From assembly GCA_000149265.1 (NCBI GenBank), contig CH002711.1:1087570-1151569 (forward strand): DNA of 64,000 bases. Direction: 5' to 3'. Made by a program: the position numbers and the translations under genes. How positions within the stretch are numbered: the stretch's first letter is position 1; each line of letters begins with the position of its first letter. The stretch comes from Ciona savignyi (taxonomy: Eukaryota > Chordata > Ascidiacea > Phlebobranchia > Cionidae). A model generated the notes under the pieces. It saw only the letters and a list, made by a program, of their open reading frames with translations. It was not told where the DNA came from and did no database searches. Of the stretch, positions 34,493-46,521 are shown piece by piece.

Positions 34493-35800
34493 TTATTTGT
34501 ATCAAATTTATAATTTACACAAACTTCACTATCTTATTTCTAACATCTTTCAACAGCAATATCGTCGCCGAACATGGAGAAAATGAAAGCTGGCGGTGTT
34601 TAAAGGGTTTTATGGGAATCCCCATGTAATATAATATGCATAAGTCGCTGTTCACCTAATTCATAGTACAAACATCTAATGACTTTCAACTAGTTTACGT
34701 TATTTGTTTTTGTCTATATAGAAACGATAGGTGTAGGGTTCTCCCATCTTGTGTCTCTTTCAGTTTGTGTGTATTTTGGCTGACTACGTCGTTCATAGAG
34801 GTAATAAAAGTGAAATTTGTTGGAAGCTATGACATAAAACAAATCCGATTTTGATTTTTACTCCTTGGCGGATTTTCCCTTTTTTGTGGCTCTATAAGAA
34901 AAGGTCAACTTTGGTTTTTAAGGGCGATTCGATAACTGTTTCTTTACATCAGGCACAGTGCGTGACTAAAACGATCACGGTTTTAGGAACAAAATCTGCC
35001 CGAATTTTTAACGCTTCTGATACACATAGCGAATTATAGCAATGACCCCATCATGGCTTCGAAACTTAGCCCGGCAAAAAAATACCACAAATGAATATGA
35101 TTCACGGGGATCAGACATAAGTTTATGGATCTCGACGTTTATTTATTTAAACGTCTAAATCTGTATAACGAAACAAAAAAAGATTTACACTACAGAATGT
35201 AAACCACGTTTTAACTACCACTATTTGTAAAACAATTTTGAGCAATACGACATCTGTTTATGCTAGTACGTACGTTTGCCGCATCTTGTTATATACATAT
35301 TTATAACGAAATTGCGTATATTTATATAACGTAACACCAGTTTTATAATACCATTCTTACAGTGTGGGAAGACAAGGGGAAAGTTTCTAAACATATATAC
35401 AAAAGCGCTTACACGTGTTAACTGTAAACTGAAAAATTGTTGTCAACGAATAGTAAGAATAGTAAACTAAATGTATTGTTTATATGTATATCATTCAAGA
35501 CTGTGAACTATAATTAAATTAATATACTTTATCAAAAGTTACTTTGTAAGTATATGCCAAGTTTAACGTTACATACCTGATAAACATGTATATTTTTGAA
35601 ATTATGTTATGACATTTATATTTCTATCACTAACTTTACAGAGTAAGTTGTCTAATATATTGCGGAGATTTCTATAAACCTAAAATATTTGTGCTGACCA
35701 TGCCAAAAAAACCGGCGTCTCATTTATATTTTAGGTCTGTTTTGTTATACCTTGCGATTCTGGGAATAAAACGGAATGTGAAAACTAAGTTGTTTAAAAT
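34493..35800. other. Intergenic, no gene seen
   Basis: AT-rich spacer between two SINE copies. The 62-codon frame at 34851 has no recognisable features. Confidence 0.45.
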
Positions 35801-36094
35801 CCGGCCCGTTGGCCTAACGGTTAAGTGCGTCGCCTATCAATCGTAAGGTTGCTGGTGCGAAACTGGTCGCTAGCTAGTCGGTTGTGTCCTTGGGCAGGGC
35901 ACTTTACGGACATTGCCTGAACCCAGCGGATTAATGGGTTCTACCAAATTGAAGGAACGTGTCTATCATATACAACACACTGCAATAGCTCCGGTAACCC
36001 GACGATGGGCGCGAGGTGATCTGACGATTGCCCGTGTGTTAACCCCCTTGGTTTTCCCACACACGGGGATAAAGATGAATATCCTATCCTATCC
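35801..36094 (+). repeat. SINE copy, full length
   Basis: Head CCGGCCCGTTGGCCTAACGG, box B-like GGTGCGAAACTGG, tail ATATCCTATCCTATCC. Very close to the 23428 copy, so probably a recent insertion. Confidence 0.93.
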
Positions 36095-36229
36095 AAAAAC
36101 CTTGTGGGTTTTGTTACATCTTTGTTCATTCACAAGTTCGTTTTAAGCTCAAAGAATTCCGGCACCGAGAAATGCCGCAAATCTAGTTACTTTTTCAAAA
36201 CTATTGTCTCCAGGAAATTCCACATGTAA

Positions 36230-37500
36230 TTATGGGATTCAAAGGGGAACGCATTTTGTTTTTACTCCGTTTTTCTTTTTTGTGCGTCACGCTTTTTACG
36301 GTCATGTGTGGTGTAAATAGGTAGATCGGTTATCCAATCAGGTTGAAACATTAGGAAATACTAACTGACATTATGATAATTAGCCCCCAGAAACCTCTAA
36401 AGGAATTCCCATTATCGAAAAAAGTAAATGAATAGGTCCATTTTCACATGTTTGGCGTTATCGCGATATCACAGGACTGGAATAGAATATTTACTTCAAA
36501 TTTCTAAGAAAGTTGAAGCTGTCTATAACATGGATCAAAAAAAATTTTATTTAATAGATAGCAACATTTAATTCGAACAAAAAAGATTCGGATACCCCAT
36601 ACAGTGATGGGATTCAAGAGGTTCGCGTGGATTCGGTCGTACTCGTTCTTGGAACGTCGGGATAATCATCGATCCGATTCTTGCTTTTTTTACAGACATT
36701 AAACCTTTTAGGCAAGCTGTTGTTAGTAAGTACGATGCAAAAGAGAACCTGTTAAATTTTTGAATTCCATCACTGCCCCATACCCATCATGAACCGTTTT
36801 CGGCAGATCCCCAACATATCTCCGCACTTAAATTTTGCTTTAATTACACGTAAAAATCAACTATTAAAGTTTTAACTAATTTTAATAATTTCTAAATTTA
36901 CGAATTTCTAAAAAATTCTAAATATTTTAATAATTTCTAAATTTAATTTCTAAAATTTGTTTATTTTTCAAAATAATAATTTTCTAAATTTACGAGTCAA
37001 GGCAGACATATCACTAATTTGTGTGTGTTGGGTTCATTTTATGGGAATTTTCCGGAAATCGGTTGAATATACACTCAGATTTTTTTATATATTGGGACAT
37101 TTCTGGGGTAAACTGGGTATTTTGGGTCAACTAGTACTTTTCGAATTTATCATGTTTATTTATTACTTTTTAGAAATATCGATTAAAAATGTTTTTTAAT
37201 CCCGAGATAACGGCTATCAAAACCAAAAATGTCCGAAAACGGTCTATTATCATACATATTTTACTCTAACAGAATTCCCCCTTGCAAGGTTTTTGTAAAA
37301 TGATGGGCCAATGCAAATAACTACCTTGTCTTTTAGAATAACTAATAGATTCAACCTGATTGGATACCTTCTTTTTAAATATTGGGCGACCGGACATGTC
37401 TGTTACGGCCATTCCGCAGAAAAATAAAAGACAAAAAAACTTACTAAAAATTAATATATATAGATTTTTAAATGATCTTGGATCAGAACCATATATAAGT
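36230..37500. repeat. Older dispersed repeat sequence, related to 46.7 kb and 56.1 kb
   Basis: The part near 36400-36530 (ATTATCG, TTTGGCGTTATC, GAATATTTACTTCA, AGTTGAAGCTG) matches 46730-46860 in order and orientation. The part near 37080-37370 (GGGGTAAACTGGGT, CAAAAATGTCCGAAAACGG, GATGCAAATAAC-like, TTCAACCT) matches 56110-56345. CATACCCATCATGAACCGTTTTCGG (36778) also recurs near 42714 and, weakly, near 12357. Class unknown; no coding. Confidence 0.55.
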
Positions 37501-37692
37501 TTATGCACATGCTACTGGTGAAGCGGAAGAAAATTTGGTAGCAATTCTTTATCGTTTACAACCATACTGAAATAATTTCGGTAACGCTAAGAGATAATAT
37601 TACGATTCCTCTTTTACTAATTCTTCCGTTTTAGCGTTTTTCTATAAGCGTTTGACTCTTTCTCTTGTACACTTAAAACATTCTTGAATATA

Positions 37693-38271
37693 TTTATAAA
37701 TTATAAGGCGCGATTATAAATTATAAGGCGCGAATGTCTTTGAGATAATCATACGGCTCACCGCGAGATGGCGCAACATGTTCCAAAGTTCTTACGCTTG
37801 TTTTGTATTTTATCACGTGATTTCACAGTACCCAGTTTTGAAAAAAAAGAAGTTCAGTTGGCTCTTTCTCTTGTTCACTCCTAACATTCTCCTTTGCTTT
37901 GTTCACCTCGATAACGGTCGGAATTTTAAAGTTTCAAGATACTACCTTACCCCGCCCTGTAGATATAAGAGCTAGAAAGCTAGATTTGGGGTTAGAAACA
38001 ACCAGCAACAAATTTTAAGATGGTAATAAATACTGTTCCTATGTAGTATAGTGTGTAGGTGGATTATATATTAATATTTTGGTAAGCCGTTCTTCAAGAC
38101 AAATAGTTTTTTTCGCTTCCGCCATCTTTATTGCGTTTTGCCGGCTCTCGAGCTCTAGCCTACTGAGAAATGCTTTTTTTTTTTTGAGGGTATTATATTT
38201 TATATATATCTTGAAATGGTTTTCCGCCTAACAATTCAATTGCTATAAAGGCCTTTATACAGCTAATAAAC
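37693..38271 (+). repeat. Tandem duplicate, left copy
   Basis: Starts TTATAAATTATAAGGCGCG and includes ACCGCGAGATGGCGCAACAT, a TATCACGTGATTTCACAG block, a TATAAGAGCTAGAAAGCTAG block and a GCCGTTCTTC block. The second copy at 38275 is identical over long stretches. It reads open for 65 codons by chance. Confidence 0.92.
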
Positions 38272-38274
38272 AAT

Positions 38275-38814
38275 TTATAAATTATAAGGCGCGATGGGCA
38301 ATGTCTTTGAGATAATCATACAGCTCACCGCGAGATGGCGCAACATGTTCCAAAGTTCTTACGCTTGTTTTGTATTTTATCACGTGATTTCACAGTACCC
38401 AGTTTTGAAAAAAAAGAAGTTCAGTTGGCTCTTTCTCTTGTTTACTCCTAACATTCTCCTTTGCTTTGTTCACCTCGATAACGGTCGGAATTTTAAAGTT
38501 TCAAGATACTGCCTTACCCCGCCCTGTGGATATAAGAGCTAGAAAGCTAGATTTGGGGTTAGAAACAACCACCAACAAATTTTAAGATGGTGATAAATAC
38601 TGTTTCCAAGTGTAGTGTGTAGGTAGAATATATATTATTATTTTGGTAAGCCGTTCTTCTAGACAAATAGTTTTTATGCTTCCGCCATCTTTATTGCGTC
38701 GTGTCGGCTCTTTTTTTTCGATTATTTTGAGGATATTATATTTTATATATATCTTGAAATGGTTTTCCGCCTAACAATTCAATTGCTATAAAGGCCTTTA
38801 TACAGCTAATAAAC
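38275..38814 (+). repeat. Tandem duplicate, right copy
   Basis: Follows the left copy directly. Differences: an ATGGGCA insertion near the start, single-base changes, and a deletion around the poly-T stretch. Both copies end AAAGGCCTTTATACAGCTAATAAA. Confidence 0.92.
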
Positions 38815-39557
38815 TAATTATAACTTTTGTCTAACTTTGTTAAATAGGTTTGTCGTAAATGGTTAGGATCTGTGCGCGTGTGTGTGCAACATATGGGTGT
38901 ATGGATCGTGTTTGTGCATTCAATTTACCGAACGGTCGGGTAAATAGATTATCAATAGTAATTCGTTTAACGGCTAAACGAATCCGACCAACCAGCTCCC
39001 AATAACTGGATCTCGGTTGAATATGACGTAGTCAAGTGTTTCCTTAATACATCTAACTTATACTGCTCGCTCGCGATAATATAAAAGCATTATCGATACA
39101 ACAAGCTCAGTAGCTTAGCTTGCTTCTTAAATTGATTTGGAAAACGGAGTGACATTTCGATGTTTCGATTAAAGTAGTTGCAATGAGTAACAGACCATGC
39201 GGTAGTTTAGCGTAGTATTTTATGTTACAGTGAAGTCGCCTTTGCCAAACCTGATAAGAGTGTTGTAGTACGTCATACCCATATGTTGAGCTTACTTGGA
39301 AACGATGTGTGTTGGTTGTTTGGAAAGTGTGAGATTATTAAAAGAAAATACAGAAATAGAATGTGTTTTTTCAATTTCTGGCGACGTTAAACTCAAGATA
39401 ATATGCAAATTAAATACATCTTTAAAAGGGGTCTGACAAAAACCAAAGCGTTAGCCCAAAATGCATTTAAAAGCCCGATTTATTTATTAGCTTTGTTAAT
39501 CTTTCAGATATATTTTATGAGAAGTTGTTTATCTCTTTAAAAATATCAGGATTATCG
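38815..39557. other. Intergenic, no gene seen
   Basis: No repeat match or exon recognised. A short GTGCGCGTGTGTGTGC stretch lies near 38872. Confidence 0.4.
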
Positions 39558-41898
39558 ATGAAAATGTCTCGATGTTATCGTAAGTATACTGATTTTTTCT
39601 AAATGATTTAAAAATGTCAATCCCACTTGTTAGCCACCACTAACTTAAAAACCCTTTTGACTGTAAGCTGTATGTTTTCCCATGCGATTTTTATGGTTAC
39701 CTAAACATGATTGATATATTTAATACAAAGTATATATAACGTTTGTTTCTGCAAACAGAAACCAATGGGTTCTTGAGTTACATATTCAAACTTATGTTTT
39801 TCAAATAAAGTATTTATGTTGCTACATAAATTAAAAACATTTTCTCGTTTCACTTCAACAGATGAAAACCGATTACGTATTTAATATGTATTTGAGGTAT
39901 TGATTTTTTTTAAATTCGACTAGATTTAGACTGAGTATACACTATATTTTCCTTACACTCAACCTAACACCGATAAAAGTTTAACCTCAATTGGATATTT
40001 CTTTCTTTCTTGTTTTCATGTGGTTAGGTTCATTAGTTTTTTTTTTATAAAATAGGTTGAAGATTAGTATTGAATGCCCGAATATTTGTTCGTTTTTAAA
40101 AAAATCCTTTATGCCGGAATTTGAGTGATGAGCTGTTTTATACACGCTGCGATTGGGTATACTGATGATTTGTTTAAGGATAGGATAGGATATTCATGTT
40201 TATCCCTGTGAATGGGAAAACCAAGGGGCTTATCACACGGTCAAACGTAAGATCACCTCGCGCCCATCGTCGGGTTACCGAAGATATTGCAGTGTGTTGT
40301 ATAATTGAGACATTCCCTTAATTTGGTAGAACCCATAAATACGCTAAGTTAGTGAATGTTCTTTAAGTGCCTTGCCCAAGGACTCAACCGAATAGCAGCG
40401 ATCAGTTTCTTACCTGACGCCGTTTGGTTGAAGGGCGTCGAACTAAACCACCAGACTAACCGGCAGGTAAAATTTATTTCTATATTACGGTGATTGCTTT
40501 GGTTAAACTTAAATATTTTAATTCTTGTATTTCAAATTTCATTTTATACTTTTTTTTATCTTTCTGTAAAATATTTTATACGCTGTCCTTTTTGGTTCTG
40601 AGATAATAAAAAACATAAAATATTGGCAACAGAATTATAGAAAACAGTGCTTATAAACTCGGACTTGGCCGTACTATTCCTAAGGTGATTTACCCAAAAT
40701 TTGCCACTGCATATTTAAACAATATTAGCTAACATCTATTAAAAGTTCAACAAGTCAAATATATAAAATTTGTTTTAGTGAGAGTAAAATTTGTTTTTAG
40801 TGAAAACATGGGAAGAAATTGATGCGAACGACGTTTTTGGAATGATTAATAGACCCAACTTTGGCGAATTGTTCAATAATTATTGCAACAGCAGGGATGG
40901 CCACGCTGAAGGTATTGACTTTTTGCAAATTTTATTTTAACTGTGGAAAGCAGTTGTGTTGCAAATTAATGGTTAATACAACTGAATCTTACATATGCCA
41001 AGTTAGGATATTCTGTATATTATTATGTCAACGGAAAAATTTAGCAGATTTTACCGCACGGGTATATGACTCATTACGTTGGCTCATAAGGGCAATCCTG
41101 AAATTTTATTTCAGTCTACAAAACTATTTCATAAACGACAAAAATATTTTTAAATCGACAAAAATGTTTTCAAATCGGCAAAACTATTTCGCCGATCCCC
41201 AGATATTTTTTGTAGCAAATCGGCCAAACTCTTTTGCCGATCGGCAAAACTATTTTGTCAACCGGCAAAACTTTTTTAGGAACCGCAAATCTTTAATTCA
41301 CTGTCGACAAAAGTATTTTCGAGTCGAAAATGTATTTTTAAGCCGGAAAAAGTAATTTTGACTAGGTTTAGGCAACTTCCGTTAAAGTCTTTACAAGGTT
41401 TGTCCAAGGACACAACCGACTTGTTGCTTACAGCGGCTATTTTTGTCAATTTGCAAATATTTTTGTCGATTTGAAAATATTTTTGTCGATTTGAAAACCT
41501 TTTTGTCGATTATGAAATAGTTTTGTAGACTGAAATAAAATTTCAGGATTGCCATTATGGGCCACCGTAGACTCTCGGTTCAGGCAAGGACCGCACGTGT
41601 TTACCCACGGACAGAATCAGTTTACCAGCTGCCGGTTTTTAATTCCCAACGTATTGGCTACGCTAAATGACGACACACTTGGGAAAGCTGCCTTTTGGTA
41701 AAACGTGACCATCGCCAGAGCCTTGATTGTAAAAAATGTGCTTCATACGGACAACTCCCATTACCACTTACATCACTAGTTCTTGTTAAACTAGTTCTAT
41801 AGTCTAATGGCAAATATTTTCTTCGTAAAAAATAATCTGAACTTGGCCATTTTTTAAATAAATCATGTCTTTAACTAAACCATCCATAGTGTAAATAA

Positions 41899-41948
<50 letters not shown>

Positions 41949-42354
41949 TATATATATATTAAGTTTGTAATATATTAAACAGAAAATTTTTACATGGGCT
42001 TTATCTCGAAATCAATCTTCCACGTCGGTCTAAATCGGTTTCAATCGGTGTCGAACGAGTCAGACAAATATTCTAAGTGGTTGAATTGGCCAAAATATGA
42101 GTACAATATCTTCTAGAAGGTTAAAATACCATTCCGTTGTTAATTAGGCAGGTTGTTTAGAGTTTCTAACTAAGTTCACCTTCTTCGGGATTTACTTTTT
42201 CTTTTTTTACATAAAAATTTAATTCTGTCTTTCAGGCAGTCTAAAATGGGCAACAAGACAAGACCTTAAAGATGGGAGATGTGTTGTGTCCTACAAAAAG
42301 GAGTTGGCGGAAACTATAATTGCTGGAATAACCGTCTACTTTTATAAAAGTTAA
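39558..42354 (+). CDS. Tentative three-exon gene, 83-aa unknown protein
   Basis: Exons 40801-40911 and 42236-42354 are well supported: good GT-AG borders, matching phases, a stop, and protein-like composition (TWEEIDANDVFGMINRP; LKDGRCVVSYKKELAE). The C-terminus TIIAGITVYFYKS is weakly hydrophobic and could be a short anchor. The first exon (39558-39579, MKMSRCY plus one base, donor GTAAGT) is the weak point: it fits by phase but is only 22 bases, so the true 5' end may be elsewhere. No family recognised and no signal peptide in this model. The intron 40912-42235 holds a foldback element and a TA microsatellite. Confidence 0.45.
40177..40468 (-). repeat. SINE copy, near full length
   Basis: From AGGATAGGATAGGATATTC to CAGACTAACCGGCAGG, upstream of the well-supported exons of the tentative small gene. 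Confidence 0.9.
41075..41569. mobile_element. Foldback-type element with long inverted repeats
   Basis: The left arm (TACGTTGGCTCATAAGGGCA, then TCCTGAAATTTTATTTCAG, TCTACAAAACTATTTCATAA) is matched by the reverse complement of the right arm to about 100 bp with few mismatches. The centre is a degenerate tandem run of CAAAACTATTTTGCCGATCGG-like units. A GACTC motif flanks both ends (41068 and 41570) as an imperfect target duplication. No transposase. It lies in the intron of the tentative small gene. Confidence 0.85.
41903..41945. repeat. (TA)n microsatellite
   Basis: About 21 uninterrupted AT dinucleotides, followed after CACTA by a shorter run. Confidence 0.97.
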
Positions 42355-43567
42355 GAGTCACAACCAGCGTGTACAATTGCCTGCTGTATATATTATTAAT
42401 TTAACAGGCAATATGTAATCAAAAATATTACTAACTACTAATATATGTACATGCAAGTAATTTTGGTAGACATTCCGTTAAACATATAAAGCACTTTTTA
42501 ACCCCGTTAAAAATATTGTGAGTTTATGACGTGCATTCTGCAACATGGTAAATAAATCAAATTTTAGTCTTCTTTGTATAGTTATGGGTTCTGGTTATCT
42601 GGCTAATGATCAGTCTTATTTACCCTCCATTTAAAAAGGAAAGACATGATCAATTGAATAGAATCTTCTGGAGGTGTTAGCTATTGTGGTTCTTAAATAA
42701 ATTTATGATATTCCATACCCACCATGAACCATTTTCGGGAATACACCACAACACTCAACCATACTAAAACCAGTAATTAGTCTGGTTTAACGACCAATAA
42801 TAACAAGAATAAAATGAACTAATAAGTTTTAGAGATGTTAGCTGTTAAATATTATTTATGCAATGGTTATTTGTGGATAATTTACTCAAAGTAAACTTTC
42901 ACCAGAAGCAAGAACTTACGAACGATGACCGCTTCGCTGAATTTTAGGCATTTTTGGCTGAAATTTTTAGTTTGTAGATATCTTAGAAATGGAAAAACAA
43001 TTTATTTCCAATTAAAAAAGTATAAGGTCAAACAAAAAATATATTAATTAAAATATCCTAGTTTACCCCTAAAAACTCGCAAATAGTTTAGTTTACTTTA
43101 GTTTATTCATTTTTTGCCCCAGTTTTCAAAAATGGCAAACGAACATAATCACGATACAGGAACGGGAAAAGACGGCAAAACGAACAGTCGTTAAAACACG
43201 TTATTAAAGAAAAAAAGATATAATTTAATAAATACAGCGGACGCGGCCGCCAAACCTAGGCGAAAGAATAATATTATAAGCGATCCAAATTTAATTAAGA
43301 TCAAAACTATATACATCCCTGAAGAAGAGTGTGCGGTAAAGCGCGACCAGTACTAAGGAGGAACTGACGGGGAGAATGTATAAAAACAATTAAATTTTTC
43401 TTTTAGTTGTTGTAAATTTTGTATACTAACGTAAATATTTTATTCAAAAACCTGGATTTCAAGTGTGGATAGATAATTAAGGGCTTATTTGTAAATTGGG
43501 GAAATTTATTGAGTGACATTTAACAAACTATAAAGTATATTAGTTTTCTAATTTATAGAAAAATACG
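42355..43567. other. Intergenic with short dispersed repeats
   Basis: CATACCCACCATGAACCATTTTCGG at about 42714 recurs at 36778. The 43140-43240 stretch matches 9459-9545. No exon seen. Confidence 0.45.
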
Positions 43568-43686
43568 GTCATTTGCTGTTAAGTGCCTTTCCTAGGACAC
43601 AACCGCCTAGCTAGCGACCAGTTTCGTACCTGCAACGTTTTGCTTGAAAGACGCCAAACTAAACTGCCAGAATAACCGGTCGGACT
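43568..43686 (-). repeat. SINE copy, tRNA-like half only
   Basis: Inverted head region: AAGTGCCTTTCCTAGGACAC, CTAGCGACCAGTTTCGTACC, ending AATAACCGGTCGGAC. The body and tail are missing. Confidence 0.85.
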
Positions 43687-43974
43687 GCATTATTAATTAA
43701 ATACACTGCAGGAGCGGTAATTCAGACTATCACATTAATGTAGGGCCGACAGTGTTTGTAGATTAAGTACAATAGAAATTAGTATTAAATTGAACGTGTT
43801 GCTAAAAAATGCATAATTTGACTTTTATGTAGAAAACCAAATTTAATTATTTTACAGGAGTTATGTCTATTTTGTTTTTAGCAAAAACTGGTAAAAATTA
43901 GAGTGTATGTAATAGGGATTTTGTAACTTGGATTACTTAAACGGTTAGGTGTGCAATACAAAACTCTTATTTTT

Positions 43975-46507
43975 TTAGCTGCATAGAAAGTCAAATAGCA
44001 CTAGAGATTTTATGTAAGTGAGCTGAGACGGAGGGTGGTAGTCATTTTGGGGAATCACCGTCGTAAGGTCCCAAAAATCAAGAAACATAAAATTATCAAT
44101 GCCTTTAAAAATTTCGCGTACGATAACGTCATATCTATAGAAATACCATTCCAGTGGTGATGATAATACGTCAAGGCCGCGGTATATGATCCTGGTATCA
44201 GGATGGCGCTTTAAAAGCCGCAAAATAGCGTCCCTGATACCCTCCATGCGGTGAATGAAAACCGATGGGTTAAATTTATGCAAATGAGCTCCAACATTGA
44301 GTATGATGAATGTGTCTTTCGCCAGCAACCCGGATTCCGTCCAAACTCTCGCTGATGTAGGGTCGGGTTTCTGGTCCTCCCGGATTCTGCAAAGGCGGTC
44401 CGTGCGCTCTGTAATAAGTCGTTATGTTAGTCTCTTCGTTATAAAGGATTTTTGGATTTTGCCAAATGTGACCGGAATCTGGTCCGACAAACTGTAATTT
44501 CAGATGCTGTCCCAACAGAAAACTGTACATTCGGATGGTCGAATCACCAAAAAAATAAACTACTTTGTTTCTCAGGCACTTTTCAGTCTCTTCCACTTCT
44601 TGTAGCGTATTTGCACAAATCAATGACTTCCACCTTCCATTCCACATATATCCATTTGGTTGAACATGTTTGCGATTTTTAACCACGCAGTCTTCTAACA
44701 CTGAAGATCTATTAAAATTTCCTGCCTTCACTAATATTTTAACTCCTGAACCCTTAATTATAGACATTGTTTCATATTTTGTTTTTAAGTTGTTCTTGAA
44801 GTCATCCCTTGGCTCTTCATCGGGCAGTCCCGCAAATGCAATATTCTTAATTGGTGAACAAAATCCAGAAGGTGGTTTTGTACAAAACCAAGGTTCTTCG
44901 TTTCTTGGATTGCTGTAGTCACACGTTTCAGTATTTTTAAATCTGAAAACATAAAAGAAGTTTTAAACACAGGTTAAATGTAGAGTAAGATTGCGCATAA
45001 CAAACAATTAGACCTCTATGCTCGGCCGAAACTGACTTTGGGCCATCTCGTAGTAATGGTATTTAAATAAGTATTTATCTGAGTAACAATTGGGGGATTC
45101 CCTAATGTCTGTTTGGTTGGGAGCATGTGCTTTTTAATAGTTAAGCAGAGCTTCGTGAAAATAAAGATGGTAATTGTGCATCTTCTATAGCTGTTTTATT
45201 GGGAAAAAGGTTCCTGATGTACAAAGGAGTACCAGCTGAAATTTTGTAAGAAAATTTTAGAGGGTTTTGGGTTTAGGTTGCAGGTCCATGCTTCAATTTT
45301 AAATTATGAAAAAAATATCAGAATTCCTTTGACATCATTTTGACGCTTTTTGAGAGGTCAGTTTGCATTAAACTGATAGAGACATTAAACGTGCAACTAT
45401 TAAGCTGAAATGCAACGCACTAACCCACCAAGCTATTCGGTAGGACGAGTCTATATGCCGCTAAAATAATATTGGAAAGTTGATCACGGGCACCTTGGGC
45501 CGAATTTATTGCTGACTTGGTATGTTGAATTTCGTCTGAAAGTTGCAGGAACGAAACTCTTCGTTACCTTGTCAGTTTTGTCATTGAAGAAAACGCCCCA
45601 ATTATATACCACTGCAATAGCTCCGGTTACACTATTGTATTAAACGGTGTCATTATCGTATCAAAACTCACGCTGGGTATGCAGACATGTCGACGTTGCA
45701 ACGTACTTTCTCTCCAGACTCCAAGTCGGCTACGTAATTGTAGCCAAGCTCTCGCCTTGTCGAAGTGAACTGTACCAAACGTGAAATACCCTCTAAAGAT
45801 GTAACTAGAATGACCTCCAAAGCAAATCCTGCAGCTTGTACCAACGGGGCAGTAATGGTGTATGTACCGTTCCAATGGTCCGTAACAACACATGGTATTC
45901 CATCAGGGTAAGGGTCGGCACTTGTGTTTCGAATAAGTTTAGCTCTAAAAAAGTCCCCACCGAAAGTTTTAGGCTGGCCACGCCTGTCTTTAGCGTGTAT
46001 AGTAGCTTTAAATATATCCCCGGAAATATATGTGGTTGCAGCTCCGTCTAAAACAACCTCAGTCGTAGAAGGCGAGGTAAAGGCCTGTTCATCGTGTGAA
46101 GGGTTTATCTTGTTAAAGCTATCGAGCGCTTTAGATAAGTTCGGAAAAAAAGTTTTCCAGTCTGTTAGCTTCTTGTCAAATGAGCGCAGATTAAAATGAG
46201 ACAGAGGGAACCCGTAGGTGTGCTTATAAGACAAGCCATAATACGGAGATCTTGGGTCTTTGCTTGCTTCGTCGACCTGCAGAACAACGTTCCCGACCTC
46301 CGGGTCAATGTATTTTAATTCGGCTTGCGAGTCATTATATTGCGGTTCATCGGCAACTTTCCTTGGTTCGGCCGTCTTGGTGTTGACTTTTGGATGGTAA
46401 ATTAGAGGCCTCGTTTGTGCAACGTCCACCTCTATCAGTTTAGAGTAATACGCTACGAAGCAAACAGTTATAAACACCAGTGCTATTACAAATCTCGACC
46501 TTTCCAT
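43975..46507 (-). CDS. NXPE: NXPE-family protein, two coding exons, one-base frameshift
   Basis: Exon 1 46507-45672, exon 2 44942-43975; donor GTGAGT and acceptor TTTTCAG join in phase. With one base discounted near 44337 the frame is 600 codons plus stop, normal for NXPE1-4 relatives. The N-terminus is a type II anchor (FVIALVFITVCFVAYY, about 6-21). Exon 1 carries the neurexophilin-like beta domain with several N-x-S/T sites (NTS, NGT). Exon 2 starts with a Cys-rich segment, then the PC-esterase domain with GDSTIR (catalytic Ser), LNVGAHLHKFNP, and the C-terminal NDYHPP (Asp/His). These are SGNH-hydrolase hallmarks; family substrates are poorly known and may be glycans. The break separates GDS from the Asp/His, so if real it destroys the enzyme. 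A 5' acceptor (TTTAACCAG) lies 13 bases before the ATG, and a candidate untranslated exon has its donor at 47681. Confidence 0.88.
44337..44338 (-). other. Single extra G breaking the NXPE reading frame
   Basis: On the minus strand, ...AGTTTGGACGGAATCC...: upstream codons read through SESLDG, while the conserved continuation (LLAKDTFIILNVGAH) is in the frame reached by dropping one G of the GG pair. No intron could fit. Either a sequencing or assembly error or a genuine disabling mutation. Confidence 0.8.
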
Positions 46508-46521
46508 TGTCTGATCTCTTC

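Noticed and set aside
19428..36146. Recurring frame beginning [16 protein letters not shown] in several places
   Set aside because: Every instance lies within a SINE copy, in sense or antisense; it is a chance open frame in the SINE body.
37778..38542. Two similar 65- and 82-codon frames suggesting a duplicated gene
   Set aside because: They are the same stretch of the tandem non-coding unit; repetition of the frame follows from the DNA duplication and there is no start context or splice partner.
40861..41355. 164-codon open frame on the plus strand
   Set aside because: It starts out of frame within a better-supported exon and then runs through the arms and tandem core of the foldback element; the Asn/Phe-rich repeats are a product of the DNA repeat.
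42236..42354. Exon as a paralogue of the last exon of the RGG-protein gene
   Set aside because: Both end with a hydrophobic stretch, but residues do not align and exon phases upstream differ.
45836..46199. Plus-strand frames of 71 and 91 codons
   Set aside because: Antisense shadows of NXPE exon 1, which has clear domain support on the minus strand.
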